From Juglans regia (Eukaryota > Streptophyta > Magnoliopsida > Fagales > Juglandaceae): 64,000 nucleotides of DNA. Position numbers and translations under genes: made by a program. The stretch spans positions 26,855,722-26,919,721 of the forward strand of contig NC_049912.1 in NCBI RefSeq assembly GCF_001411555.2, given 5' to 3'. Positions within the stretch are counted from its first letter, which is position 1. Every line of letters begins with the position of its first letter. A model generated the notes under the pieces. That model saw only the letters and a program-made list of their open reading frames with translations. It made no database searches and had not been told where the DNA came from. Below are positions 35,921 to 47,462 of the stretch, one piece after another.

Positions 35921-37409
35921 CGAAAATGATGACAGCAAAGTAAAAGTAAACAAGAAATAAACAATCAACCAATCACCCGGCACAGATTTACGTGCTTCGG
36001 CAATTTGACTATGTCTACAGAGTTGCAGATGATTTTATTATGCTAAGGAATCACAAAATATACTTTGAGGTGAAATTTCACTGTTTAGAACGTCCATACT
36101 ATTCATAATAAGCATATTTATAGGGTTATAAGGCGGAAGCCAAAATTTTGACTTTTCTTGCGTTATTCGCTCAAGTAGAGTGTCGAGTGTGCATCCAGCG
36201 AACTATTTGTCTCATGTGAACATTCATTCAAGTAGCAGGAGCTTGCATACGGGTATATAGGGATATCATTTGTTCATGATGATCTTGCCAGATTAATTGA
36301 TTATATATTTTACAAACTGCAACTCACAAAAATATGAGCATTTCGAAGTTTAAATTCCCAGAGGTGAAATCACGAACATGACTTCTGAGTAAGGGTGGGC
36401 ACAATTCGTGTTCATGGGTTGTCATATTCGTGTCGTGCCAAGTCAAGAGTACTATTTGATTATATGGGTCAATCCAAACGCAACATGTTTAATTAAACGG
36501 GTCAAGCCCCAAAACATTAACACGACCGTTTTAATAATGGGTGATACTACACAACCCATTTAACCAATTTCAACCCGTTTAATCCGCTTCAATATGTTTA
36601 ATCTGCTCTAATCCGTTAAACTTGTGTCATAAATTGGTTGATTTTTCAATTTTTTAACCCAATTAATATAATACAAGGATATAACTATATAAATCATTCA
36701 TAATTATAACTAGATTCATGATAAAATATTTTATTATCAACATCCAAACAAATAATATATTAGAAAATTTAATATTCTCATAAAATAAAATTACATATAT
36801 ATTAACAAAAAAAAATAATTAATAACTTGAGATTTTAAGTAGTCAAATACTAATATTAATATTACATCCCAAAAATAAATAAATAAAGGTATATAAAATG
36901 AAGTATTTATAAATTTAAAATATAATTAATTCTTGTGAGAAATGAAAATCAAGTTTTGACCGTATTGGAAGCCGAATTAAGTTATTTGATTGAACGTACG
37001 AAATTAGTATGTATTTCGATCGTGTCGTTCTATCATTTTCGTACCGTGAATATATGTGATCAATACGTACGTACGTATGTATTTGTTCAATTTTCTAGTA
37101 CTCCATGTTTCAAATCCTAAATTTGTAGCAGTACTACTGCGTGGAATCTTTATTATTGTTCTCTTCATTTATTTACTTTGGAAAATATAGATAGACATTA
37201 ATAATCCAGCTGATAACTTGGGTACATGTATATTTCAAACAAAGTAGTCCCGTCCCAATATTAGAACCGGCCTGATGGGTGATCGATCAATGGATCAGAA
37301 ACAATATTATTCATCGATAGAAAATTACGGGCCGTAAAGCATGAGAAAATCGTGTTCTGGATTCGATACACCATGTATATGACCAGTTTCAATCTGTACG
37401 TAAGTACGT
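35921..37409. other. Non-coding 3' flank of gene B
   Basis: 35921-36190 resembles a dispersed repeat also found near 56345-56480 (shared GTGAAAACGATGACAG-like and TACGTGGTTCGGCAA-like words). From 36217 it is the paralogue of 10172-12280 and shows the empty sites for the LINE and MITE present beside gene A. No gene. Confidence 0.6.
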
Positions 37410-40400
37410 TTACCTTACCAACGAATTTAGTGCACTAGACAGATCCATGTTAACCATATTCTTGGATTCTCTGGAATTTCCCTCGTTCGCCCGAGCTAAT
37501 TCAGTTGCCATACACTCCTTTAGGTCCGCCTCTACCTGGCTCATGGTTGGCCTTTCCGCAGCAGTTGGAGATACACAACCAATTGCTATTTCAACGGCTT
37601 TCCAAACAGAGTTACTGTCGAAGTTTCCATGCAACCTGTGATCAACTATATTTTTTATGTCCCCCTTGGCAAGCATGGACTTCACGAATTGACTAACGTG
37701 AGTTCTTGCCTCAGATCTTTCTATAGCGGATCGACCCGTGATTATCTTCAGCAGAACTACTCCAAAGCTATAAACATCACTTTTCTCAGTTAACCTGTTT
37801 GTTTTGTGGTACCTACGCGCAAGTAAACATGGGAGCATGCACGTTACGTTTTCATCACCTTTGTTGCAATGTTGTTCACAAATAACTAAATGAGAGAAAT
37901 ACTGACTCGGGGTCAAGGTAGCCAGGGGTGCCAGCAACAACTGTAGAAACATGAGTGTCACCATCAGTAGGGAAAATCTTGGATAGACCAAAATCAGCTA
38001 GTTTTGCCTGCATATTTTCGTTCAGCAATATGTTTGTAGTCTTCACGTCTCTGTGGACTATAGGTGGCTTACAACCACAGTGCAGATACTCCAATCCTAA
38101 ATTTCCCAGTCCACACGATTAGGTTTTGTTTTTTTTTATAAAAAAAAAAAAAAAAAAAAAAAAAAGAAACCCAAGTCCACTCATTGCATGCTAACCTTGT
38201 GCAGCCTCCGTCGCTATTCGAAGTCTATCTTCCCAAGTCAAGGTCTTTGCGTTCCCATCTACAATATATCTAACAACAAAATGGGAACGCAAAATTCTAG
38301 GAAAGGAATATTTTTTAAAAATATCATGAACATTTTCTTTCCTAAATGTTCATTATTCCCAAACCTGAAAGATGTGCTTCCAAGTCTCCGTTGGCCATGT
38401 ACTCAAAAATGAGCCCCATGTTTTTTCCTTCATAGCAGTAGCCAACAAGGGTAGTCAAGTTTCGATGATGAACTCTCGTAAGAAGTCTAACCTGTAAATT
38501 AGAATTATCACCTAATTAGTTTAATATAATGTATGCATGGCCATACATGTATGTATACCATTCATGTATGTATGTATGAATTAGCGAAAAGTCGTTATAA
38601 TATTACGTGTGATGGGAACGTGCCTCTGATTGAAATTGCTGATACCCTTGAACTGATGAATGAGAGAGCATCTTCACTGCAACTTGGGTGTCATCTATGT
38701 AGCCGTGATAAACTGTTCCAAATCCACCCTTTCCAAGAATTCTCTCAAAGTTGTTGGTAATTCTTAGTAGTTGCGAGTATGTAAATTGACGTTGTATAGA
38801 CTCCAATGACACATTCTGCTTGTTCGATTCAGCATCTACCATCGCAGACGAAAAAAAAACATGATCATGTTCAGCATGCATGACTTTCGTAAAGAGTGTT
38901 TTATTTTTTGTCTTTGTTTACATGAATATGCAGCTTATACATATTAGTCTTACGTACCCTGTTTTGTTCTCCTTCTAATCCCCCAAAAGACAGCCAAGAT
39001 GACAATCAATGTGATGATAAGCAATCCACCGACGATTGATGCTACTATTAATGGAATAACAATGTTGTTTTTCTTCGTTTTGCAATAACGGGACCCACAT
39101 AGATCTGGATTTTCTTCCACGCTAGCAAAATAAGGCATGGAATTTAATGACAAAGCGATTATATCGATCGATGTATCATTAATTAATTTTTAGATATTAC
39201 AAATTTACAACTTGTGCTTTAGCCTCTTAATTCGCTCGCTAGATATATTTGATAAATTATTTATTCTTTGACAAAAATCATACCTTAACGTTAGTGAAGC
39301 ACTCTCCCCTCTTTCAATTAGTTCAAGTGGAACTAAACCAGTGAGCTTGTTTCGTTCTAAGTTTCTGCAAAGGCAGATCAATAATTATAATTCCGCATAT
39401 ATATATGACCCAGAATTTTTTTGTATGAGTCATTTAAAAAGAGCAAAGTCCAAATAACTTACAAGACCCTCAAGTTTGGTAATTTAGACAGAAAATCATG
39501 CACTGGTCCTGTCAAGCTATTGTTTGATAGAACCCTGTCAGAACGAATCGTTACAATTTTTATATTGATTGTGGAATAAAATTGTGAAGTAAGGATTTTT
39601 TATTTATTTGATCATGCAAAATATTCATTCTTAGAAGAAAAATTATATTCTCTGGTCGATGTATAGAACACATGCATGACTTAGTAAAATTCTTATGTGG
39701 CATAATTTGATTTGGAAGATAAATTTTAAAATTTGAATATTAGAAATCAAATCATACTACTTAATTGGTGTGGATTATGATGTGCTCTATATACCGGCTT
39801 AAGAAGAGATCAGTAAATCTACTTACAAAGATTGTAACATTAGGAGATTTGATATATGATCAGATATCTCTCCGGTCAATCCACTTGAGGACAAGTTCCT
39901 GAGCAATTTACATTTTCCAAATTAGGGGTAGTTGAAAACGCGTAATTGGAAAGTGATTAATAAGCTTATTATATAAAGGAACAAATTACTTACAAGGATG
40001 TGATTCTGGGGGCATGATCACCATCATAGCTACAATCTAGACCTTCCCACGAGTAGTTTTTCGGGGCACATGGATCCCCTTGCCAATTTCTCTTTATTCC
40101 ATACGTTGATTTGATCTTTCTGATGGCATCAACTAAAAATTCTCACACGCAGATATATATATATATATATATATCCAATTAGTCAGTCAAATTTATGCAG
40201 ATCAATAGAATGAAGTATGTACGAAACTGATAGAGAAAGCTTATAATTTGTGTGTGGAAGAACGTACCATCCTCTAGGTCTGTTTCTGATTGCAAGAAAT
40301 CTTTCACAGAATATATCTCAACTGCGTTGAGGCAGGGTGGAAGTGTAGAATTTTCCGCTTTGAACATGGAGAAATTATACGTACTACTTCCATTACGCTC

Positions 40401-41372
40401 GGGCGATGTAATACCGTAAAAAGTAAATGTATACAGGTATTCAGGAACATGAGGTCCATACTGGTATTGCCCATTCAGAGTAATGTTAAATGATCTGGAC
40501 TGGTTGGGTTCTAGCTTTACGACTTCAGCGAAGTACAGGTGGAAATAGAATTGGGTATTCGGATCGTCTGCTTCCCAATTAAATTCCATGGGAGCGCTCT
40601 CATTTATTGGGGTGGCTGCAGTTCCCATGACAACAGATGGTGGTTCGTAATCATTTTCGGGATCAGGAATTATAGGATCATCTGTGCTCAAGTCTTTCCA
40701 TTCAATGCGGTTATAGGGCGTCCAGATGCGATCATGGTCATCGTCTGGGTACCTAAGTACGTAATTAAACACGCACGTATATTCAGTATAATAATCCAGG
40801 AGCCAAATGAATCTATATATCTATATGATTTACTGAAAGACAGGCAATTTTCCACAGCTCAAACTTACTTAATTCACAGCCAGAATATTCGTGAAAGATG
40901 TAGTTACTTCTGCGACAACGAAAATTTAGCAGTACTTGATCTCATATATATGTAGAATGACTTACCGGTACGAGTTATTGCTAGTTGAACCAGTATCTGC
41001 GCGCAAAAATAGTGCCAATGATCCATATTCGGTCTCGTACGAGTTGTTGTTTAATGACCTGAACTCGATTGCTGATATAAATGGTGTCCCGAGGCCGGTG
41101 TTTACGAGACAGACGTGTATATAGTTTCGAGATGCGACATGTATGAGCTCCTTGATAATACTATAGGATGAATTCTCCACCTTGACTGTATCCCACATGT
41201 TGGTCCCGAGATACAGATCGAATTCTGGTAAATTACCTTCTCCATCGTAATTCCCATGCAAGAAGATTCCTCGTATCAAATATGTAGTGCCTCTTGTGAT
41301 CTTTATGGTGTAACAGTTCCGGACTCCTTGAGGAAAGTTTCTGACATTCCATACCTGCTCTTGAAAGGTACC

Positions 41373-42080
41373 TGTTATGAGGTGGCTTGAATCAGATGGA
41401 ACAGTGCATGTGTCGTAGGTTCGCTCGAGCGAAGGTTCACTTGGCTCGAGCGAAGTAAGTCAGAGAGTGTTCGCTCGACCCTCGCTCGACACCCAGCTCG
41501 AGCGAGATCAAGTCAGAGAGTTTCGAGAGCTTCGCTCAACCCTCGCTCGACATGCCGCTCGAGCGAAATCAAGTCAGAGAGTGTTCGCTCGACCCTCGCT
41601 CGACACCCAGCTCGAGCGAGATCAAGTCAGAGAGTTTCGAGAGCTTCGCTCGACCCTCGCTCGAGTGTTAGCTCGAGCGAAGTACAGAAAACCTACGTTC
41701 GCTCGACACTCGCTCGAGTGTTCGCTCGAGCCAATGTTCACAGAAGTGAACATTTCTGTTCCTATAAATACCAAACGGCGCCCACTTCTTAGATAACTTC
41801 AGAAAATCACTTTTTGTCTTGTTTTTAGTGTTTTCTTGAGAGAGAAGTTATAGAGTGAGTTTTGAGAGATAACTTCCTTGTGAAGTTTTGTTGTATTCAT
41901 CTGTACTCCATCTTTGTTGATAGTGAAATCTCCGATACCGACCCCACCAGTGGACGTAGGCTCATTTTGAGTCGAACCACTTAATTCTTGGTGTTCTTTC
42001 TGTGTGATTGTCATCTTTTCTTTCGTTTAGTTCCGCTACTTTACTTCAAGTTAGTCTTAGATCTACAGTTATTCCCAACA
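41373..42080 (+). mobile_element. 708-bp solo LTR in exon 2 of gene B
   Basis: Starts TGTTATGAGG and ends TATTCCCAACA, with a perfect 5-bp duplication GTACC at 41368-41372 and 42081-42085. A TATAAATA box at about 41763 shows the LTR is plus-oriented, antisense to gene B. TG...CA ends, size and the CCCAACA terminus fit a copia LTR. No internal region or second LTR remains. It carries a CTCGAG-rich tandem array (41418-41740). The ORF at 41467-41796 is only a read of this array. Confidence 0.93.
41418..41740. repeat. CTCGAG-rich palindromic tandem array with 114-bp period
   Basis: Many copies of GCTCGAGCGA-like words, including the perfect 14-base palindrome TTCGCTCGAGCGAA near 41420. A longer unit repeats with a 114-base period (about 41467-41580 and 41581-41694). 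It is strongly CpG-rich against an AT-rich background. Confidence 0.9.
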
Positions 42081-42467
42081 GTACCTTTAAATTCAGATGC
42101 TATGCTCCTACTAATACCAGTGTCTATGAAGTTGGCGTCTGAGATGTAATCTATGCTTGTTGTCTTTTCCTTGTATGTTGAATCTGCTGGCAACCCACAA
42201 TCTATGCTTATGAAGCCTGAGACAGATAAAACAGAGAACAATATCTTAGATTTATGCATGCATGGTTAGCCCAACCAAACCAATTAATACTACGAACAAG
42301 AAGATTTAGAACATGTCATATACCTGATTGACTCTGGGCATGAACCAGAAGTAGTATAAGAGACAAAACACCAAGAAATGCAAAGATGGAAGTTTGGAAC
42401 CCCCCCATCACCAGAGAATTAGTTTCTTGATCTTGTTTATGTTTTGGGCCATCTAATAATTAGAGTA

Positions 42468-42474
42468 CTTTATA
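42468..42474 (-). promoter_or_regulatory. Candidate TATA box of gene B
   Basis: TATAAAG on the minus strand about 60 bases upstream of the start codon, in the position equivalent to the gene A TATAAAT. Confidence 0.5.
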
Positions 42475-42568
42475 CTGCCATAGTGCCAATACAGGCCGGG
42501 GACTTGAGCAACGAAGTCAATGATTTCAATGTACGTCCTTATCACTATGTAGAAGAAGCAGGATTTTC

Positions 42569-42830
42569 TGTTGAAGTCCATGCCGAGCAGTCAACAACGG
42601 CTGCTCAGCGCTCAGCAGGTAACTGTATTTGCAGTTGCCCATTGAATGCAAATTAAATGCATTCATAATTGTAATTGAGGCTCCAATGAGAGTCTCAGAT
42701 ACACTCAAGGAAGAAAAGAAAAAAGAGAGAGCTAAGAGAATTCTGAGAAAAAAATAAGTCGATAGTTGAGTTGAGTGAAGTACTGTGATCCTCCTGTAAT
42801 ATTTTCTTATATTAAACTATTTACACTACA
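42569..42830 (+). mobile_element. LTR-like fragment upstream of gene B
   Basis: Similarity to the gene A upstream region stops near 42568. The following block starts TGTTGAAGTCC and ends near TTACACTACA, typical of a copia LTR. No second terminus or target duplication is convincing, so this may be a fragment or solo LTR. Confidence 0.4.
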
Positions 42831-43020
42831 ATAAATATGAGTTATTGCTAGTTGAACGAGTATCTGCGCGCAAAAATAGTGTCAATGACTCAATGATACA
42901 TATTTGGTCTCGTACGAGTTGTTGTTTAATGGCCTGAACACTATCGCTGATATAAATGGTGTCCCGAGGCCGGTGTTTACGAGACAGACATGTATATAGT
43001 TTCGAGATGGGACATGGATG

Positions 43021-43225
43021 TATTAGCATATAACATTTTATTATTTGATTATTTACTCATTTCCTGTAAATAGGTTTAGAATACTCTAGAAGATTCATTT
43101 TGTGTTTATTGTCGGAAATACCCCTATCCTTGTAACAGATTTGATTCTCTGTGTTTGTGTATAAATACACCAGAAATCCCACTAATGAATAGTGAAGGAA
43201 TTCATGAAAATCTCTCAGGCTAACA
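43021..43225 (+). repeat. 5' LTR of the copia element
   Basis: 205 bp with TATAAATA near 43163. Identical to 47450-47654. Confidence 0.95.
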
Positions 43226-43240
43226 TGGTATCAGAGCTGC
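43226..43240 (+). other. Primer-binding site of the copia element
   Basis: TGGTATCAGAGCTGC abuts the 5' LTR; its first 12 bases match the initiator-Met tRNA 3' end. Confidence 0.88.
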
Positions 43241-43262
43241 TCGACTAGCAGTCTCATGATCC

Positions 43263-46200
43263 ATGGCCTCCCTTCCCTCTCCCTCTGCGTCTATCATTTC
43301 CTCTTTCTCACATGTAGTCACCCTTAAGCTTACTACAGAGAACTATTTGCTATGGAAGGTACAAATATCTGCTTACCTTAGAGGTCAAGATCTCTATTGC
43401 TATGTGGATGGCACCTTACCGTGTCCAGCAAAGTTTCTTATTGCTGCAAACAATGAAATACCTAAAATCAGTCTGGATTATAAAACTTGGGTGAGAACAG
43501 ATCAACTGGTTCTCAGTGTTCTGTTCTCATCCCTCTCTGATTCAGTCATAGGCCATGTGTTATCAGCTTCTACATCTCACTCTCTTTGGAATTCCATTTC
43601 ATCCATGTTTGCCTCTCAGTCACAAGCGAAAGATTTTCATCTTCGTTTTCAGTTGACTAACCTTTCACGGGGTGAACAAACTATTACCGAGTACTTCGGT
43701 AAGGTTAGGTCCATAGCAGATAGTCTTGCCTCCACAGGTAAGCCTTTACCAGACAAAGAGCTAGTCACGTACCTGCTCACTGGTTTAGGTCACCTCTATG
43801 AACCCTTTGTTACGTCTATGACTACCCGTTCTGACCCCATTTCATCCCACGAACTATATCAAATGCTTCTCATACATGAAAGCAGACTTGCTCATACCTC
43901 TAAACAAATTCTAGAACCCTCGGCCAATTTCAGCTCTCATGGTTCTACTAGTGGTCGCTACCAGAGAGGTAGGTCTAGAGGTAGACAAGGTAGAGGTCGA
44001 GGAAATCAGTAGAACCGTGGTGGTCATTCCACATCCAATTTCTCTAGGAACACTCATCAAACACCTGGTGGTGATCGCCCCATTTGCCAAGTCTGTCAAA
44101 AACCAGGGCATGTTGCCCTTCAATGCAGACAAAGGTTCAATCATTCATATCAAATGCAACCTCCAAACTACTTCTCAGCAAATTACACATCCAGTTCGCC
44201 CACCCCAAATTCGTCTTCCAACCACCAAACCTACAACTCGGATACTACTTGGTATCCCGATTCTGCCGCAACTCACCATATCACTAATGACTTCTCTAAC
44301 CTCAATCTGTCCAGTGAGAACTACAATGGTACTAAAGGCATTCGCGTGGGTGATGGATCGTGCCTCCCGATTGAACACATCGGTGACTCTACTTTTCTCT
44401 CTAACTCTTCCTCCTTTCTTTTACATAAATTGCTTCATGTTCCGAATATTTCCAAAAACCTTGTCTTTGTACTTCAATTCTGCAAAGATAACCTCTGTTT
44501 CTTTGAATTTCATGCCAATCATTTTTGTGTGAAGGACACTCGGACGGGGAGGTGCCTCCTCACCGGACCAACGCTTAATGAACTTTATGTTTTTCCTTCA
44601 ATAAAAACGTCTTCTGCTTCAACGCATCTGGGAGAGAAAACCTCCATTTCACAGTGGCACCACCGTCTCGGACATGCTTCTCTTGATCTTGTTTCTAAAG
44701 TTCTGCACACTACGTGTTTGTCCGCCTCTCGCAGAGAAGACCCTCCCTTTCAATGTTCAGCATGCCCTCTTGCAAAAGCCCATAGACTTCCGTATACTGT
44801 GAGCTCGGCCCATTATACACGGCCTTTGGAAATTATTAGTGCTGGCCTATGGGGTCCATCTCCTGTAATTTCTAAGCATGGGTTCAAATATTATATATCC
44901 TTTGTGGATCACTTTACCCGTTTCACATGGATTTTTCCATTAAAATTAAAATCTGATGTTATTCAAGTCTTCAAGCAATTTTTACCTTATATTGAACGTC
45001 TCTTTAACTCAAAATTGCTTGTACTACAAACTGATGGTGGAGGTGAATTTACACCACTCACATCATTTTGTAAAACACTTGGCATTACACATCGTTTTTC
45101 ATGCCCACATGCTCACCAACAAAATGGTCTTGTTGAACGCAAACATCAACATATTGTCGAAACTGGTCTTGCACTCCTAGCTCATTCCTCTCTTCCAAAA
45201 CATTTTTGGGTTGAAGCCTTTGAAACCGCAGTCTATTTAATTAACATGCTTCCTTCAAAAATTCTTCAAAATAAATCTCCTTATTTTTTGGTTCATCAAA
45301 AAGAACCTGACTACAAATTTTTAAAAGTTTTTGGTTGTGCATGTTGGCCCAACTTACGGCCCTATAACAAAAACAAACTAATTTTTCGGTCAACACCATG
45401 TGTTTTCTTGGGTTACAGTACCTCTCACAAAGGCTATAAATGTTTTGATCCCAGCTCTCATCGTACTTATATCTCACGAGATGTCACTTTCCATGAAACA
45501 TCTTTTCCTTATTCTCATCAAGAACCCATTTCCTCAAGCCCACCAAAATTCCCCAACACCTCTACACACACGGCTCTCCCCGTCCATTTTAGGCCCAGGC
45601 CCAACTTTGCCTCCCATTTCACCCCTAGTTCCCGAAACGTCTCCAAATCCACCTAACCCTAATTTGCAAAATCCTTCTCTGCTGCCTCTCAATCCATCGA
45701 TCTCCTCATCTCCAGAAAACTTCTCCTCTTCTCCTTCGATTCCTCTCCTTCTCCTTCCGCTGTCTCAACGACACTTCGTCCCCCTCGTTCTCCTGTAATT
45801 ACTCGGAGTAAAACAAACTCTTCTCGCCCTCACATATTTCGGGATGGCACAATCCCTTACCCACGGCAGCGAAATTGTTTTCTTACTATTGCAGATGTAC
45901 CGGACAATCCATCCAGCTTCTCTGTCGCGAGCAAGTTCCCGGACTGGCAAGCCGCCATGGCCCATGAGCATCGTGCCCTCGTCAGTAACAAAACGTGGAG
46001 TTTGGTACCCCCTGATCCCTCTTTCAATATTCTAGGGTGTAGATTGGTCTTTAAGACCAAGTGTCACTCAGATGGCTCCTTCGAAAGAAGGAAAGCCCGA
46101 TTGGTAGCCAAAGGCTACCATCAACAGTCTGGCCTAGATTTTCATGATACCTTCAGTCCTGTTGTGAAATCCACAACTATACGTTTGATAATTTCTCTTG

Positions 46201-47462
46201 CTGTTACGAATGGCTGGTCTCTACGACAGTTAGATATTCAAAATGCCTTTTTACATGGTGATTTACATGACACAGTATACATGCAACAACCTCAAGGGTT
46301 CATTGATTCGAAAAATCTAAATTTTGTATGCAAACTGCACAAGGCCATCTATGGCCTCAAACAGGCTCCACGAGCCTGGTTTGCACAACTTAGTACTTGG
46401 CTACTTAGTTATGGTTTCTCAGCATCACAAACTGATCCCTCTCTGTTTACATTGACTCATGGTGACTTGAAAATTTTTATGCTTATCTATGTTGACGACA
46501 TTGTGGTTACCTCGTCAAAACCAAGTGCCATTGACTCTCTGATCAGTGCTCTATCTCAAGCCTTCCCTGTTAAAGATCTTGGCTGTTTATCTTACTTTCT
46601 TGGGCTTGAAGTTGATTATTCTAGTTCTGGAATATTTTTATCGCAAAGGAAATACATCAAGGACCTATTGATCCGAAGCAACATGCTTCACTCAAAATAT
46701 GTAACCTCACCAATGGCATCCTCAGTTAAACTATCTCAATATGACTCACCAGAGTTTGAGGATAGTACACTTTTTCGCAGTACTGTAGGAGGTTTACAAT
46801 ACTTATCTCTCACACGACCTGACATAGCCTTTGCAGTAAACAAGGTCTGTCAGTTTATGCACTGTCCAAAAGTTCATCACTGGACTGCTGTCAAGAGAAT
46901 TCTTTGGTACCTTAAGGCCACTCTTAACTATGGTTTATTCTTTAAATCTCAATCTTATGTCTCTCTTCAAGCCTATACGGATGCAGATTGGGCAGGGTGC
47001 CCTGATGACAGACGTTCCACAGGAGGCTTTGCTGTTTTTCTCGGCACTCATCTCATTTCTTGGAGCTCCAAGAAGCAAAAGACAGTAGCAAGATCCAGCA
47101 CGGAAGCTGAATATAAGTCACTCTCATCCACTGCAGCTGAGCTTATATGGTTGCAAACTATGCTCAAAGAGTTGGGGATCCACTTATCTACAGTTCCTAA
47201 ACTTTGGTGTGACAACTTAGGAGCCACCTACCTCACTGCCAATCCCGTATACCATTCAAGAACCAAGCACATGGACATCGACTATCACTTTGTACGTGAT
47301 AGAGTTGCTGCCCAAACTTTGAAGGTTTCCTTTTGCAGCTCCAAGGAACAACTAGCTGATGTGTTTACCAAGCCCTTAGTTTCTGATAAATTTTTCTCTT
47401 TTCGTTCGAGTCTCAATGTAGTTGACACCCCCTTGGACTCAAGGGGGCGTATTAGCATATAA
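43263..47462 (+). pseudogene. Copia gag-pol polyprotein with stop, frameshifts and a lost integrase Asp
   Basis: One reading frame runs 43263-47462 but is broken. An in-frame TAG at 44010-44012 cuts it in the Gly/Arg-rich stretch just before the zinc knuckle (CQVCQKPGHVALQC, near 44087). TAA codons lie at 45654 and 45660 in the linker between integrase and RT. There the natural proline-rich linker seems to run in the next frame (about 45580-45740), implying two compensating indels. Domains: gag (NYLLWKVQISAYLRG), protease with DSAATHH, integrase (HHCC finger; QTDGGGEF and ERKHQH keep the second Asp and the Glu), RT with YVDD near 46490, RNase H (YTDADWAG, SSTEAEY). The first integrase Asp is Gly (SAGLWGPSP, codon 44844-44846), so integration activity is probably lost. 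The final stop lies in the 3' LTR. Confidence 0.9.

Larger units (their letters stand above)
37410..42408 (-). pseudogene. Malectin-like LRR receptor kinase paralogue (gene B), exon 2 split by a solo LTR
   Basis: Same 13-exon structure as gene A: 42408-42324, exon 2 42216-40966 (interrupted), 40752-40268, 40132-39994, 39898-39827, 39534-39463, 39364-39284, 39121-38958, 38835-38624, 38491-38365, 38258-38196, 38096-37907, 37812-37410. Leaving out the 708-bp LTR and one copy of its 5-bp duplication, the frame is open for 876 codons. Signal peptide, malectin-like domain, LRRs, TM and an RD kinase ([33 protein letters not shown]) are all present. Read straight through, translation enters the LTR and stops soon after FKGT in exon 2. 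Intron 8 lost the acceptor used in gene A, but an in-frame AG lies 12 bases downstream. Intron 9 keeps the GC donor. Whether the LTR can be spliced out decides if this is a dead gene. Confidence 0.88.

Noticed and set aside
41467..41796. 109-codon repetitive ORF (RPSLDTQLERDQ units)
   Set aside because: The repeat is the CTCGAG DNA array with a period divisible by three; no start context or homology.
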